Made by a program: the position numbers and the translations under genes
In this document: piece after piece, positions 1-13,340 of the stretch
How the letters are laid out: each line of letters starts with the position of its first letter
How positions within the stretch are numbered: position 1 is the first letter of the stretch
The notes under the pieces: generated by a model
What the model was told of the DNA's origin: nothing
The model's input: only the letters and a program-made list of their open reading frames with translations
Database searches by the model: none
Assembly (NCBI RefSeq): GCF_000699445.3
Contig: NC_067198.1
Coordinates: forward strand, 23,695,536-23,759,535
Length of the DNA: 64,000 nt
Source of the DNA: Schistosoma haematobium
Lineage: Eukaryota; Platyhelminthes; Trematoda; Strigeidida; Schistosomatidae
Direction of reading: 5' to 3'

Positions 1-1514
1 CCCTGCTAAAACAAATTTAAATAATAGATGAAATTGGATTTGTGGTAAATAAATTTATACATTATTCGGTCCATTGTCAAAAGGGAATGAGCGCGAAAGT
101 TACATGTTATTATGATTCAGTATAAATCAATCAGGTACTAAGAGATAAATAAAGTTATGACATAGTAGTCATAAATTAAGCTTTACATTTAGATACTGTA
201 GCTTTTCATGGTCTTTTGATTTATAACTGGTTATTTACTAAATAACTTTTAAATATGTTTATTTTATATAACATTGAAATACGTGTGCAATTGAGTTTGT
301 AAGTAGTAGGAGACCCTTTGATATTGGTTCGGTAAAAATTTATGAGTTATCAATTAACGGTTTATACCAGCATAGACTGATTCATCAATTCATTATCTTA
401 TAACAATAAGTAATGGATAGCTATTTGTTATTAGTGGTAATTAATCACAGCAAAGTAGTCCGAAATTACAAGATATTAAATTTGATACTTTACGATCTAC
501 TAAAGACGTGTTACATTAATTATCACTGAATTTCCCATCTAATAACACGATAACCGAACAATTAATACTATGAATCTTGATCACTAAGTATATGTTCATT
601 AGTTGAATGACAGGAGCCCACTACCGGTGTTGGGGCTTTTTATCCCCTACTTATATTGAAGAGGGCTTTGTGAATATAGTTTATTCAACTATTTCTCTCT
701 TTGAGAATATGGTTTTATTTTTTATTTGTTTATTCTTTTGTATTTCAATTATTTTGACACACTATGGTATAAGGTGCATTACATGATACTTTAACCAATC
801 AACTAGTTGTAAACAAAGTAGCATCTGACTCCAATCGCCACAGGGCCAAATAACGAGATGAAATTAACAGGATTTGCAGCAAAGAAGTCGAAGTAATAAT
901 ATCATCTAAGATAGTGAAAAAGGACTACACATACAGTGTACAGTTTGAGTAGAAGGAATGAATTAGTGGGATAAAATACGTACAAAAAGAAATTGAAACT
1001 TAAGGCAAATAGTGTAAACAATTAGGTCAATGACACTGATTTTGAACCATATCACGACACTTCTTCATTCATTACGATCATCATGTAGATACTAACTAGG
1101 AAGTTTTCACCTACTAATCAACGATTTCATGGGATGATACCATGCCTTGGATTGGAATTAAACATTACCCACCCAGCGGTTTCCCAATATCAGGGCAATG
1201 CAGAAATACTGCTAACGTATGTATGTACTGTATGTTCAAAAACCATGTTACTCGATGCTTACACTGAACTCACCTTAAGCTAAATGTACAAAAAATATTG
1301 CTTAGCCGATTGTGATTCACGATTACTGCATTATTTTAAATCTAACAATTCGCATGACTAAACCACCGAACGACAGTTGCAAATTAAAATAATAGGTAGG
1401 ATTCTATAATTCTGGGGAACTAGCTAGATAGAACAAGAATTCCTGAGAGAACAAACAAATACCATTTACAACAAAACCCTAAATAAGCATAATTATACTA
1501 CCCCACACACCCAC
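1..1514. other. Non-coding, AT-rich; nothing recognised
   Basis: No convincing exon, repeat family or RNA gene is visible here. If the exon at 1515-1726 belongs to the CRAMP1-like gene, this stretch would be its next intron, because a GTGGGT donor points into it on the minus strand. Confidence 0.4.
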
Positions 1515-1726
1515 CTCACGTGTAACACCAATTGATAATTGTTTCCCAAGATCTCTTAGATCTAACTCAGCATTTGACGTTGATGTAGTAACTGACAAGC
1601 CATTAATTGATTCTGAATTTCTGAGATCTGACGTGCGCAATGATGACGATGTTAAGTTTGTTGTCGAATTCGAAGTAACTAAATCTGGAGATTCCACAGG
1701 ATCGTCATGAACTGCATCTTGTTTTT
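1515..1726 (-). CDS. Candidate late exon of CRAMP1-like gene (exon H)
   Basis: On the minus strand a pyrimidine-containing acceptor (ctctgattatcag) precedes a 212-nt open stretch that ends at a GAG|GTGGGT donor. Read as 2 nt plus 70 codons it gives a Ser/Thr/Asn-rich, acidic, probably disordered segment (EKQDAVHDDPVESPDLVTSN at its start). It needs an upstream exon ending in phase 1, and the candidate exon at 11641-11848 ends exactly so; the two joined make a Glu codon. Long disordered low-complexity regions are usual downstream of the conserved part of cramped proteins, but no motif proves membership. It could instead be an exon of another minus-strand gene. The intervening intron of about 9.9 kb would hold the family A LINE. 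Confidence 0.45.
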
Positions 1727-4700
1727 CTGATAATCAGAGTAAAAATAAAATTAGCTAATGGACAGTTTTAGACACCTATCATCCTGGAAACGTAACCCGG
1801 TAAAAATTGGGAAACATGATAAAAATATCTTACTTATGTAAATAAGCGTAGACTTAATGAATTTGAATTTGGTTTGGCGAAAATACAAACTAAATGATAG
1901 CCTTATTCAAAGTTATATTTTTGGTACAATGTGGGATTCTCAGTGTAAAATACATTGATCTTAAACAATGGTAAATATTTGAGTGAAAATATTGCGGTAG
2001 TGAAGGACACTGAGAAGTCGTACTACCTATATATTGGTCTCATCTAAAGCACTACTGAGAACGAAGGAGCACTAAACAGATGTTATGGAACTCTTCAAAT
2101 GTATGGATCCACGTTCGAACTGTAGACCTTCAGGTCCCACAGAGAACACTTGAAATTTACATGGATATTTAATTTCCGACATGGTTTGATCGTAAGAATA
2201 ATGAACAGGGATTAAACATCAAACAAATAAGTCAATACTAACTATCAGGGATTCCCTATTTTTTGCGTAACGGTACGTTTATTATTATGACAGCTAATAT
2301 TTTATGTGAATATATTACGTTATATAGTTCACTACCAATATTTCTCTAACACACAACTGAGCTATTTCTCTCATGCGGTAGCAATCTTAAGTTCTGTTAT
2401 TAGAAAGAACAGTTTCGTTATATTAACAGTACTGTTATGAGAAGTCTCTTGGGTAAAAATGCATGAAAAGCACCTTTAAATATCTAGAATTATGTTTTTG
2501 ATTCGGATACGCATTACAATGTACGACTGAGAGACAGGATTATCAAGAAAGCCATGCGGAAAATTTAGATTTTCTTAACATAGAGGTGACCGGAGACAGA
2601 TGGTTGAATATTTCAGAAGATCACTTATTATGTACATACAATTATGTGTTCATTCAATAGCTTATTGAAGGTTATTAAATTACAACCTGGTATTAAAATA
2701 GAGAATCAGAATCCCAGCCAATGACAATCAAGTTATTATTTAGTGTTGACAAAGTGTAAACTATAATTGATTAAAGAGATTCATCGAAGTTTCATACACA
2801 CTCTGCCATTTTATCTTAAAGTGTGTTGTGCTGGGACGTTTACGAGAATAGATCACTGCAGACTGAACAACATGTAATCGACCACAACGGAAGAGATAAA
2901 TCTATTTTTATCATCGTGTCTACCACATGCATATCATTTTATCAGATATTATTCCAAATTATAAATCCAACCACTCAGCTAGTGAGTTAGTGAATGGATG
3001 TGCAACAATTCACTTACATCTTAACTAATACAAAACACAGAAAAAGAAACAAAATTCATCGAAATAACAAAGAAAAAATCCCTAGTTTACATAGTTTGTT
3101 GTTAGAGATCAACTATCTACAACACAAGAAAATGAAGTCACACAGTTATTGCACACAACACAGTATCCAAGGTTATAATTTACGAAAAGTCTATATATTC
3201 TACATACTATTATAATTACCGACAAATTCAATGCTTTAGGTTTAAAAAAATATGTATTTATTTCTTGGAAGGAACGATTAAATTCAGTCTAACTGATGAT
3301 GGTCGATAAAATGATCAAATTACAATGATAGGGTCCATAATCCAGTATACGTAAAAATTTCTTTTTACCAAGAAGAAAAACAATCATAATTCTAAGATCT
3401 TAACACAAGAAATAGCTACCTAATGTTAACATAACTGAGCTGACAAGTCATTGATGCATCACTGTAAAGTATATTAAATTCTTTCAGTTCCGGTTGTTGA
3501 TGATGATTTGTATTACTATAATCAATTTACATATTACATATTATATCCAAGATAATATTTGAACATTCAAAAATATTTGAAGATTAACTTTCTTAGACTA
3601 ACACCTAAAAGTACCATAAGACTTACCAATCAGATGGGTCATACAGATCTGACTACAATATTTCAAGCGATCAACAGAAAGAACAATAGATTAGATATTT
3701 AATTTGATATTAGTTGACATTTAAAATTTGTTTAAATTTTGAATTATTGAATATATAAGTATGGCTTGCTGATTGCTGCAAATGCCTTATAATGATAATA
3801 TCAAAGTATTCTAGTCATTTTAACATCAATCATTTAATTATAGATACAAAAATCCTTTAATCTAACTTCATGATGAGCAACTGAGTTGTAGCAATTGCAA
3901 TGAAACAATGGATATGATTTACAAGTAAATACAATGGTAGATGTTTCAATAGAATTAAAAACTGGATTTATTAGATGAAAATATTTGATACATACAAATC
4001 AGGGTTACTCAAAAAAATAGGTATTTCAGTATATACATAATTACGACTTTCAAGAGTAAAACTTGAAAGACAGAAAACCGTAAAAATCAGAATAACTAAA
4101 TATTTTGAAAATAGTATGGATTATTCTTTCTATGCCAATAAGTTTTTTAAAAACTTGACAACCTTGAATGATTTTCGCACCATAAACTAGAGATAGTATC
4201 ATTGAATGAAGCAGTGGAAACCGAAGGCCTGAATGAGGATTCAGGAAAATTTTGAAATTCATTGAAAGCAACCTTATAAAGAAAATGCTAATATGAGAAA
4301 ATAATACTGTATGGTATATGACCAATTCTATGAGAAAATTTCGGAGATTCATTTATGTATTGTTGTATCTGAACTACTTACTTCTACCGAAATGCAAATG
4401 TTCCTCAGGTTGATTTTAATCAAAAGCAGATATCACCACGATTAACATTTAAAATAAAGTAACATTGAACTAATGTTTTAACGTATTTTAGCACTATTTA
4501 CTTGCTAGTACTCATAAAACGTTATTTTTTGACAACGAATTTAAAAGAATTCTGCATTGTAGAGTTGTGTAATGATGATGTGCTATTAGCTCTAATCATT
4601 GAGTCTTAGACTAGAACTCTGCTTTATTTACTTCGGTTTAGATAGCTGCATAGTGTCTCTTATTCTCAGATAATTTTGCTCGATTACTCAGAAGTAGCAT

Positions 4701-5824
4701 CTTACCATATCTTGTAACTTAACCAATTATACTTTTTTCTTACCAAAAATGTTTTCTTGAAAGGATTTCACCATCTGTTGGATGACTATATATATATATT
4801 AAACAGGTACATTTTTACAAGATCCAAAAGCTTCATTTTTACGATGACTGAATTGGAGCCTACGAGTTAAACTTAAAGTTGTTTTTAAGAATATTCAAAT
4901 AAAAAGAATTTCTAGAACTAGACAGGACTGGATATATATCTTATTCTATCATGACAATAATAATCCTTTAACATCTGTTACTTGAAATAAAGGATAGACA
5001 GATTGATAATATAGAATAATATTAAGTTGAGGACAAGACAAGAAGTTGTTAATACCAATTTCGAATCATTTCACGTAAATTTGGTGATCATATTCTAGCA
5101 TTTTCGTGATGCGAGGTGAACAGGATTGATAAGGTTACATAAAATTTCCTATATACAAGCCTTCGGACGGTTACTGAGCGAGAAGTTCATTGGGTTAGAA
5201 GATGAATTAAAATGCATAAGAACTTTATATATATATATACTATCCGTGAAGAGATTTCATCACCCAACTTCATAAGATTGGTGAGACACTTTGGCTACGT
5301 AACTCCTAACCCTTTTAATAATTTATTCTCTAGCTTCACACTCAAAATAATTATAAACCAGTTCTTAAGTCGCATTATGCAACTAAAAAACGAGAAACTT
5401 ATTTCAAACATTTTAACATTATCAAGGAACGTATTTATTTAACATCATTGCCAGAGTTCTTACCACACACAAAGATAATATCTGTGGATCCTTATTCGAT
5501 GAGAAAATTCCAAGATGACGAATTACATTCATGGGAAATCAGACGAATAAAATGATATATGTAGGATTAATATCCATAAAGAAGAAAAAATTGTTAAGTG
5601 ACAACAATTATATAGGTAATTCAGATGAATGGCTATAAGCCGTGACTAGAAAAAACCATCGAAATCAGCTATCTGTAGTGTACTAAGGTAATTTAATTGA
5701 ATTATCAGAAGACTTTAAAGTCAATTAAGTAGATTGTTGCTTATCGGTTACTGTTTGTCACTACAGTCATACATCAGTAAGTATATTTGCGTGGAGAACA
5801 ACTACAATCATAATCAAAAAAGTA
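1727..5824. other. Probable intron; no gene or named repeat
   Basis: AT-rich sequence lying between two candidate minus-strand exons. It contains short TA runs (for example near 4785-4800 and 5219-5230) but no coding signal I can support. One weak candidate exon near 4150-4287 was rejected on phase. Confidence 0.4.
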
Positions 5825-6200
5825 AAGGTATTTATAAACAATTGTCTAAGCGAGATACTTAATATTTGTTGGACGGATACCATCAGCAACAACCGATTAT
5901 TGACAGAGAACAAACGAACTTCCAAATGAAGAGGAAATTAGAAAAGACGCTGGATGTAGGTAGGACATATATTGAGGAGATATCATTAAGCTGGATCACG
6001 AGGCAAGCCTTAACTAGGAATTCAGAAGAAAAGAGGCAGATCAAGGGACATATTGCGTCGGGGATTGGAGGTAGACATCGAAGGAATGAATAACATTTGG
6101 TAATAACTGGAGAGGGAAGCTGAAGACTGAATTTGTTGGAGTCCTAGTCGGGGGCTTATGCTCCACTATGGGTAGCAGGCGTAAGTAAGATATACTAGTG
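5825..6200 (+). mobile_element. SR2/RTE-like LINE, 3' end fragment
   Basis: Decayed plus-strand reading matches the C-terminus of the SR2-like ORF at 57135-59369: the segments WITRQALTRN and GGLCSTMGSRR line up with the corresponding stretches there. It ends in GGCGTAAGTAAG, the same GTAA-type tail as the other RTE copy. It is strongly 5'-truncated, which is the normal outcome of target-primed reverse transcription. Confidence 0.75.
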
Positions 6201-7395
6201 TTTCATAGTCTGAAAACGTGTAGAGGCATGTTACATAGACTCAACTTTATAAAGGCGCCAGGTCCAGTTTTCCTGAATTCTACTGCTACAAACTACATCT
6301 AGGTCCTACCAAATTAAGGAAGCAAGGATCTTTGAACCTATGTGGCATGAGCTGATTTACATTTAGTAAGTGTTGGACGAAGACAATGATAAGGCATTAC
6401 ACAGAAAGCAGTAAGTTTACCGAGTATTTAGCAAACTCAACTAACGTAGTTACAACAGTCAAGCATTTGTTTGCCATTACAAAACTACCGCTGTACAAAC
6501 ATTTATGATGACCTTGGAAAAAATCAAATGAAGCTAGAGATTCAGCTTTAATTAAAGATTATGTTGACGTTATTTGATAATCCGTGTACACCATATTACT
6601 ACAACTGATTCATTTCAATTTTCTGGTTTCATAAAATCTTTTGAGACTATTTAACGTGCCTAGGAACAATAAAATTTAATTTCCATGAAAGCATTATATT
6701 TTAGCTTTTTGTTACATAAATTAAAAAACCTAATACCCTGAAACACAAAATCTAGACCTGACGAATCCTAACTGATTTTCTTTGAAAAACTAATTTTAAA
6801 ACCACCCTTATCACCGTGAATTTAATTAGTACATATCTCAATCACATTTACGTTGTGAATGAATTAATTTTGTTAAGTTTTTTTTAAAAAGTGTGACTGA
6901 TTTATGCAAATCAAAATATTTCACTTCTTTTCAATACCTTGTTCAACTGTCAGAATGAAATGATTGAATGAATTGTTGAGTGATTATGAAAATCAATAGA
7001 TAATTTGGTCTCATAATACTTAATTTCAGCTAAATTATTCATGTCTTCAAGAACAAACTATTGATAATTGAGACACAATATTGTTTCGGTGTTTTATTGT
7101 TTTATAAGAAATATTCATTTTACTAAATACGTACGTAGTTTATAAAAATGTTAATCAATTTTTGATTAAAGTTTAAAGCAATACATACGGTCCATTAATC
7201 ACGCTCAAACACTACTACACATGGTAGATTTATTAGCCAAATTCAAGGAAGGTCTTTGAAAGTAATCAACTAGATCCTACAAACTTTACACACTTTAAAT
7301 GTCATATACTATTAAAATTAGGGTCAAATTTGATTAATTTATGTCAGCTTTTTGTAGTTCAAAAATAAACGGATGATTGTCATCTACAAGTTAAA
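6201..7395. other. Non-coding spacer; nothing recognised
   Basis: AT-rich sequence between an SR2 tail and the 5' side of the family A LINE. No exon or repeat identified. Confidence 0.4.
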
Positions 7396-7797
7396 TGAAT
7401 TACTTTTCAGAAATCCCGACCGTTGTTGCCACCTTAACGTGGTGGTCGGGCTTGCCTATCGTGATGAAGCAACCGAGCTATACTGGCTGGAACAACCGTT
7501 CTTCAAGGTCCTACCATGTCAGACAGGTCGGTTGAAGATCGGTAAGAAAAAAAGCAACAAACCTAAGGTCCGAAGGCGAAGTCGTGCTGCTGACTGTACA
7601 GAGGTGTGACAGCAGTAAGGTGTTTCCTTCAGACAACCAGCAGCGTGACAGCGATGCTGCCTTCCCACAAGGACGGGTGGGGTTAGAAAAGGTCAACCCT
7701 AAAAATGCACACCCCGCATTATCTCACGGATATCCGTCTCCGGCGGTAAGGTCTCAACAAGTACGGAGCTAACACAAAAATTACCCATAAAAAGGTC

Positions 7798-8926
7798 GTG
7801 TGTGACCGACCTCAAGCAGTTGTCCCTTGGGTACTGCGGTCACGCTCCCAGGTCACTAAGGCCACCTCTAATCAAATTTCCTTTTCAGGTACCTCCAGAA
7901 CAACCCTTCCACGGTGTGGGCAACCGGGAAGTGATAACCGCCCTCATACCTCTAACAGCACTCAAGACCAATGTATTCATAATCAACCTCCCTCTTCAAT
8001 TCCTATTATTTCTCCTACATCGACTTTCAACACTGAACTTCCTCTTTTGGCTTCCTCCTCAAGTGTCACCATAACCAACGATTCTAGTGCTCAAAATACT
8101 GTCTCAGGTCTACTGAAACCTCGCTCCAAACTACACATTGGAGCCTTCAGCGTACGCACTCTATGTCAAATCGGTCAGCAGGCTTCCTTGGCTAGAACCC
8201 TAGAATCTCGTACCATTGATGTATGCTGTGTCTCTGAAGCACGCATACAGGATCCCAGTGTGGTCATTCACTTGACCTCACCTCGGCAAAACGGAGAGCA
8301 AACGAGATACACCCTCCGTGTATCTGGTGCCCTGACGGCCAGCTCTCGTGAACTGGCAGGAGTAGTCATAGCACTAAGCATGAGGGCGAAACAAGCACTG
8401 TTAAAGTGGATCCCCATTAACAGTTGTTTATGTGCTGTTCGGCTAAACGGCTCCGTAAGAACTCGGAAGGATAGGGACACACGTCGTTGCCTTTTCGTCG
8501 TTCTTGCCTACGCTCCCACTGACTGCAGCTCAGATGATGTGAAAGATGAATTTTACAGAAAGCTTTCTGAACTTCTTCAGAAAGCTAAACCTTCAGACAT
8601 AGTACTCGAAGCAGGTAACTTCAATGCCAAGATAGGTAGTTTAAACCGAACAGAAAGGCATTTAGGTGGGTATATTAGTATTCCGGCACAACGAACAGAT
8701 AATGGTGATCGTCTGCTGCAACTATGCTCAGACAATCGTTTTTTTTAGCAAACACAAATTTTAAGCATAAGGAGAGACATCGTCTAACAAATAGACCATA
8801 TTGCCATCAGTCATCGTTGGAGAGGGTCGGTACAAGATTGTCGCTCATTCAGGAGTACCTGCTTGGACTCCGACCATGCCCTAATACGGGCACGCATCTG
8901 CTTGCGCCTCATTGGACGCAAAAAAG
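7798..8926 (+). pseudogene. Family A LINE apurinic-type endonuclease, broken
   Basis: The frame 7798-8748 carries the EN landmarks in order: GAFSVRTL, VCCVSEARIQD, VVLAYAPTD and an AGNFNAKIGS stretch. The last normally reads GDFNA, so the catalytic-region Asp is Asn here. The frame stops at 8748, after which another frame gives a LDSDHALIRARI segment near 8860-8900 (the conserved SDH motif). This endonuclease would nick target DNA for reverse transcription. The substituted Asp, the stop and the frameshift make it inactive as read. Confidence 0.75.
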
Positions 8927-9276
8927 CCACATTAAAAAGACCCATTAGAACTGAATTGAGTTGCGAGAAAACCAAAAGTAGGTTCCACGAACAACTGAGG
9001 TCACACTTAGGTAGTTCTGAAAACGAGGCTGACCCAGATGTTGTTTGGAAAGATATACAAACAGCTGTGGAAACAGCAGTGACATTTATCAGTGATTTAA
9101 ACCACAGGGTTACAAAGAACCAATGAATTTTTTCAAGGTCTATTGCACTGATAGATTCTCGTAAACTCATCCCATCAGGTTCCGAACATAATGAAGAGCG
9201 ACAACAAATCAGATCTAGGTTAAGCAAAAGTCTAAGAAACGACCGTGAGCAGTGGTGGGCAACGAAAGAAAAAGAA

Positions 9277-10624
9277 ATGGAAAAGGCAGTGGCTATAGGG
9301 AACACAAGACAGCTCTATAGACTAATAAAAGAAACTGGAATTAATAAGTCAAGTGTAAGTCAGACTATTTCGGAAAAAGACGACACTCTCATCTGCTCCC
9401 AGTCCAGACGTTTAGAACGATGGGTGAAACATTTCAGAGAACAGTTCAGCTGGCCTTCAGCTACTCTACAACTACCCTCCATTCTCAGACAGTGTGAATG
9501 GAACATTGAAGTAGGTCCTCCAACTCTAGCAGAAGTTCAAAAGGCTATAGTTAATCTGAAACGAGGAAGGGCAGCTGGTCCAGATGGACTGGCTCCAGAG
9601 GTCTTTAAGGATGGTGGTCCAATTTTAGCGATTAGGTTGACTAATATTTTAGCTAAGATCTGGGAGTTAGACGTTATCCCATCTAACTGGTCACAATCAC
9701 TTATCGTCCCAATATATAAGAAAGGGTTAAAATCATACTTTGACAACCATAGAGGGATTAGTTTAACTAATATACTATCTAAAATACTAGCCTCGATAAT
9801 TATCAGACGCCTAACTAAGACTCGTGAACTGCAAACACGAGAGAACCAAGCTGGCTTCAGACCTAGTCGTGGCTGCATCGACCACATATTCACCATTCGT
9901 CAGGTTCTAGAACATAGGCATACTTATCGGCGTCCGACAATGGTGGTCTTTCTCGACTTGAAAGCAGCATTTGACTCGGTAGACCGCGAGATTCTGTGGC
10001 AGTGTCTGTCATTGAAAGGCATACCTCGGAAGTACATAAACCTTGTGAAGGCTCTTTACCCGAACACTACCAAGCGAGTCAGAGCTTATGGCGAACTGTC
10101 ATCTGCTTTTGCAACCTCAAGTGGTGTCCGTCATGGCTGTCCACTTTCTCCCATTTTTGTTTAACTTGAACATAGACCAATTGATGGAAATAACATTCAC
10201 GTCTACTGAATTCTCGGGTATTGATCTCCTTCCAGGAGGTCCACTTATCGACTTAGAATACGCAGATGATATAGTCCTGTTTGGTGGAGACGCTGATAAA
10301 ATACAGAGTTTTTTGGTAGCACTAAGCAACAATGCCAGAATGTTCGGAATGCGCTTCTCTCCTTCTAAATGCAAGCTGCTGCTTCAGGACTGGTCTGCAT
10401 CAACACATGAACTAAGGATAGGGAGTGAAGTAGTCGAACGCGTTGACAACTTCACTTATCTTGGAAGTCTGATCAGTCCTAATGGGTTGGTGTCTGACAA
10501 AATCTCAGCACGGATTCGAAAAGCTCGCTTGGCTTTTGCCAACCTACGTCACCTGTGGCGAAGACGAGATATTCGTCTATCAACAAAGGACGAGTATACT
10601 GCGCGGCAGTCCATTCTGTTTTAA
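9277..10624 (+). pseudogene. Family A LINE reverse transcriptase, frameshifted
   Basis: The frame 9277-10164 contains RGRAAGPDGLAPEVF, FLDLKAAFDSVDREIL (motif A) and SSGVRHGCPLSPIF (motif B). It then shifts into 10088-10624, which has LEYADDIVLF (motif C, YADD), SPSKCKLLLQDW and NFTYLGSLISPNG. Both catalytic Asp motifs are therefore present but in different frames, broken near 10160. A further frame (10785-11096) carries the C-terminal RLRWLGHVLRM. The product would copy element RNA into DNA at the nicked target. Confidence 0.8.
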
Positions 10625-11300
10625 TTTACGGTAGCGAAACATGGCCATTAATAGTGGAAGACACTCATAAGCTACTAGTATTTGGCCACAGATGCCTTAG
10701 AAATATTGCTGGGATCACCGGGTAAGTAATAGTGAGGTTAGAGGCAGGATATTAGGGAATGATGGTAAATCAATTGATGAGGTTGTGAATCTTCATCGAC
10801 TGAGATGGTTGGGCCACGTGTTACGTATGTCTGAACACCGATTACCACGAAGTTCAATGCTAACCGGTGTTGGAGATGGTTGGAAGAAAGTTAGGGGCGG
10901 CCAAACCAAAACGTGGCATCAGTGCTTGAAGTCACTAAATTCTAATCTGATCCATGTTGGTAGATGCAGACTACTTGGTTGGGGTCCGCGTGACTTTCGT
11001 AACCAATGGTTGAAGACTCTTGGCGACATGGCTCAGAATCGATCACTATGGCGTAGGTGTATACACTCTCTGTCTTCCCTTAAACTAAGAGATTAAAATC
11101 ACTTCATATCTTTCTTTCTACTAACTAATTCTTTCTTCCTATAATATATTCTTATATGCAATCTTTCTCCTATATATTACCACCTTTGACCTAACTACTC
11201 CTATGAGTCCGGTGTTCATCTTGCTGTGCTAATGAGGTATGGCAACTTGGACCGATGCATGTATGTGCCTGGTCCTACGTTGTAGCTGACTGACTGACTT

Positions 11301-11640
11301 TTCAAAAATGGTGTACAGTCTAGTTTTCCAATAGCTTTCTCAGACAGTGTATATTACAAGATTCTGTATTCGTTATCTTTCTCCTAAAAACACCTGAAAA
11401 ACTATGAAGTTACAAAGCAAAGTCAAGTTGAAGTCATATCTAGTCTATGTCAGTGATATATAACAACAGTTTGTATGATTTAACACATTCCTTTAAAAGA
11501 AACATATATTTCACTAGCCATTCATAATCTAATAATATTTGAGTGGAATTACCTTTGAAATTTCACAGTAGGCTTGACAAATAAAAAGTTAAAATTCTAA
11601 GAAAAAAGATGATACACAGTTTAGTTACTTTAGAATATAC
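11301..11640. other. Spacer between family A LINE and candidate exon G
   Basis: No feature seen. A GTATAT donor at 11640-11635 (minus strand) opens the intron of the CRAMP1-like gene on this side. Confidence 0.4.
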
Positions 11641-11848
11641 CTGTGGGGCATACATTTGACTGCATCCTAGATTTATGGAGTTTGGTATCCATTCGATCTA
11701 AATAAGCACGTAATCCAATGTCTCCTGAACGAATTCGCGCCACTTCTTGTATGCGAATGGCACCATCGATAGCTTGACTATAGCATAAGTTGAGCATAAC
11801 CGATGGGACTGTGGATTCGTGGACGGCTGGGAAACCAAGAAGTGTTCT
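11641..11848 (-). CDS. Candidate exon G of CRAMP1-like gene
   Basis: A 208-nt minus-strand open stretch starts after a clear acceptor (ttaccccttttag) and ends at ACAG|GTATAT. The frame reads RTLLGFPAVHESTVPSVMLN, then a conserved-looking charged stretch (QEVARIRSGDIGLRAYLDRM) and HKSRM. It starts in phase 0, as exon F of the CRAMP1-like gene (13857-14047) requires, and ends in phase 1, as the candidate exon at 1515-1726 requires. I do not recognise the sequence itself. A competing longer frame (11698-11988) lacks splice support and is probably a shadow. The intron between this exon and exon F holds the family A fragments at 12.2-13.3 kb. Confidence 0.5.
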
Positions 11849-12004
11849 CTAAAAGGGGTAAATACAATCACCGAACTTTTACATCCAACAAAGAAAGAAT
11901 TCCATGTTTTAAAATCCCTTATCTCATGCAGTACGTTGTCACAATTGGTGCGTTTACAAACACTAAAGCGTGGTTTGAATCCAGACATAATATTAGAAGG
12001 TAGA

Positions 12005-12006
<2 letters not shown>

Positions 12007-12082
<76 letters not shown>
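12007..12082. repeat. (TA)n microsatellite
   Basis: About 75 bases of uninterrupted TA dinucleotides. The apparent YIYIYI reading frames over it are artefacts. Confidence 0.95.
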
Positions 12083-12087
<5 letters not shown>

Positions 12088-12244
12088 GTAAATAATCACG
12101 TTAAGGTCAATTCGAATTCATGGTTGAATAAACGAATGAGAATTTTAAATGGTAAGATTGTTAGCTACACAAAATTGAAGGTGATACTCGACAGTCAATA
12201 TAGGATCAACGATTTTCAACTGAGGCTCTAAATTATCTTTCGCG

Positions 12245-12545
12245 ACTAAGTCAGTCAGTCACAACGTAGGACCAGGCACAAATATACATCAGTCCAAGTC
12301 ACCACACCACATTAGCAGAACAAAATGAACATCAAATTCACAAAAACAGCTGCTTTATATCGATATTTCTACCATCTAATTCTTTCTTCCTGTACTATAT
12401 CCTTATATGCAATATTTTTTTGTTATATTACCAACATTGAATTAACTACTTCTATGAATTCGGCGTTCATCTTGTTCTGCTAATGAGGTATGGCAACTTG
12501 GACCGATGTATATATGTTTCTGGCCCTACGTTGTAGCTGAGCTGA
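12245..12545. repeat. Inverted pair of family A LINE 3' tails
   Basis: 12250-12325 is the family A 3' tail in minus orientation (GTCAGTCAGTCACAACGTAG). 12360-12545 is the same tail in plus orientation (CTACGTTGTAGCTGAGCTGA). The two can fold back on each other. Both match the end of the element at 11160-11300. Confidence 0.7.
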
Positions 12546-12589
12546 GTAATATATAAACGAAATATTGTGTATAAGGATATAATACAGGA

Positions 12590-13340
12590 AGAATGTGTTA
12601 GTTCGTAGAACTAAATGTATAAAGCAATTTGAATCTCACTGTTTAAGGGAAGACAGAGAGTGTATACACCTACGCCATAGTGATCGATTCTGAGCCATGT
12701 CGCCAAGAGTCTTCAACCATTGGTTACGAAAGTCACGCGGACCCCAACCAAGTAGTCTGCATCTACCAACATGGATCAGATTAGAATTTAGTGACTTCAA
12801 GCACTGATGCCACGTTTTGGTTTGGCCGCCCCTAACTTTCTTCCAACCATCTCCAACACCGGTTAGCATTGAACTTCGTGGTAATCGGTGTTCAGACATA
12901 CGTAACACGTGGCCCAACCATCTCAGTCGATGAAGATTCACAACCTCATCAATTGATTTACCATCATTCCCTAATATCCTGCCTCTAACCTCACTATTAC
13001 TTACCCGGTGATCCCAGCAATATTTCTAAGGCATCTGTGGCCAAATACTAGTAGCTTATGAGTGTCTTCCACTATTAATGGTCACGTTTCACAGCCGTAA
13101 AGTAGAACAGAACGAAGTACCGCACAGTATGCTCGTCTCTTTATGGATAGACGAATATCTCGCCTTCGCCATAGGTCACGTAAATTGGCTAAAAACTAAA
13201 TGAGCTTTCCGAATTCATGCAGAAATTTCGTCAGACGCCAATCCGTTAGGGCTGATCAGACTTTCAAGGTAAGTGAAGTTGTCAACGCGTTCGACTACTT
13301 CACTCCCTATCCTAAGTTCAGGTGTTGACATAGGCGACTA
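12590..13340 (-). mobile_element. Family A LINE 3' fragment
   Basis: The minus strand repeats the C-terminal segment of the element at 10785-11096 almost exactly (RLRWLGHVLRM, LGWGPRDFRNQWLKTLGDMA). It extends upstream through the LLYGCET-like region into the NFTYLGS region near 13260-13320. It is 5'-truncated inside RT and sits in the F-G intron of the CRAMP1-like gene. Confidence 0.85.

Larger units (their letters stand above)
7396..11300 (+). mobile_element. Family A non-LTR retrotransposon, near full length, decayed
   Basis: A plus-strand LINE of about 3.9 kb. A GC-richer 5' leader (7400-7800) precedes an endonuclease (7798-8900), a reverse transcriptase (9277-10624) and a C-terminal segment (10785-11096). 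It finishes with a 3' UTR ending in GCTGACTGACTGACT-type repeats near 11285-11299. Several frameshifts and stops make it non-autonomous. The architecture (AP endonuclease plus RT, C-terminal RWLGHVLRM) is like RTE-type elements and the schistosome Perere/SR groups; I do not assign a family name. A minus-strand partial copy lies 1.3 kb downstream. Confidence 0.8.

Noticed and set aside
4050..4352. Minus-strand frame of 100 codons and an alternative frame with an acceptor at 4288 (HFLYKVAFNEFQ...)
   Set aside because: The exon reading would need phase 0, whereas the only flanking candidate exons (G and H) join in phase 1, where it hits a stop at once; no donor of quality and no homology.
11698..11988. 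Minus-strand 96-codon frame overlapping candidate exon G
   Set aside because: It crosses the acceptor used by the better-supported frame, ends without a donor and shows no family motif; judged a shadow.
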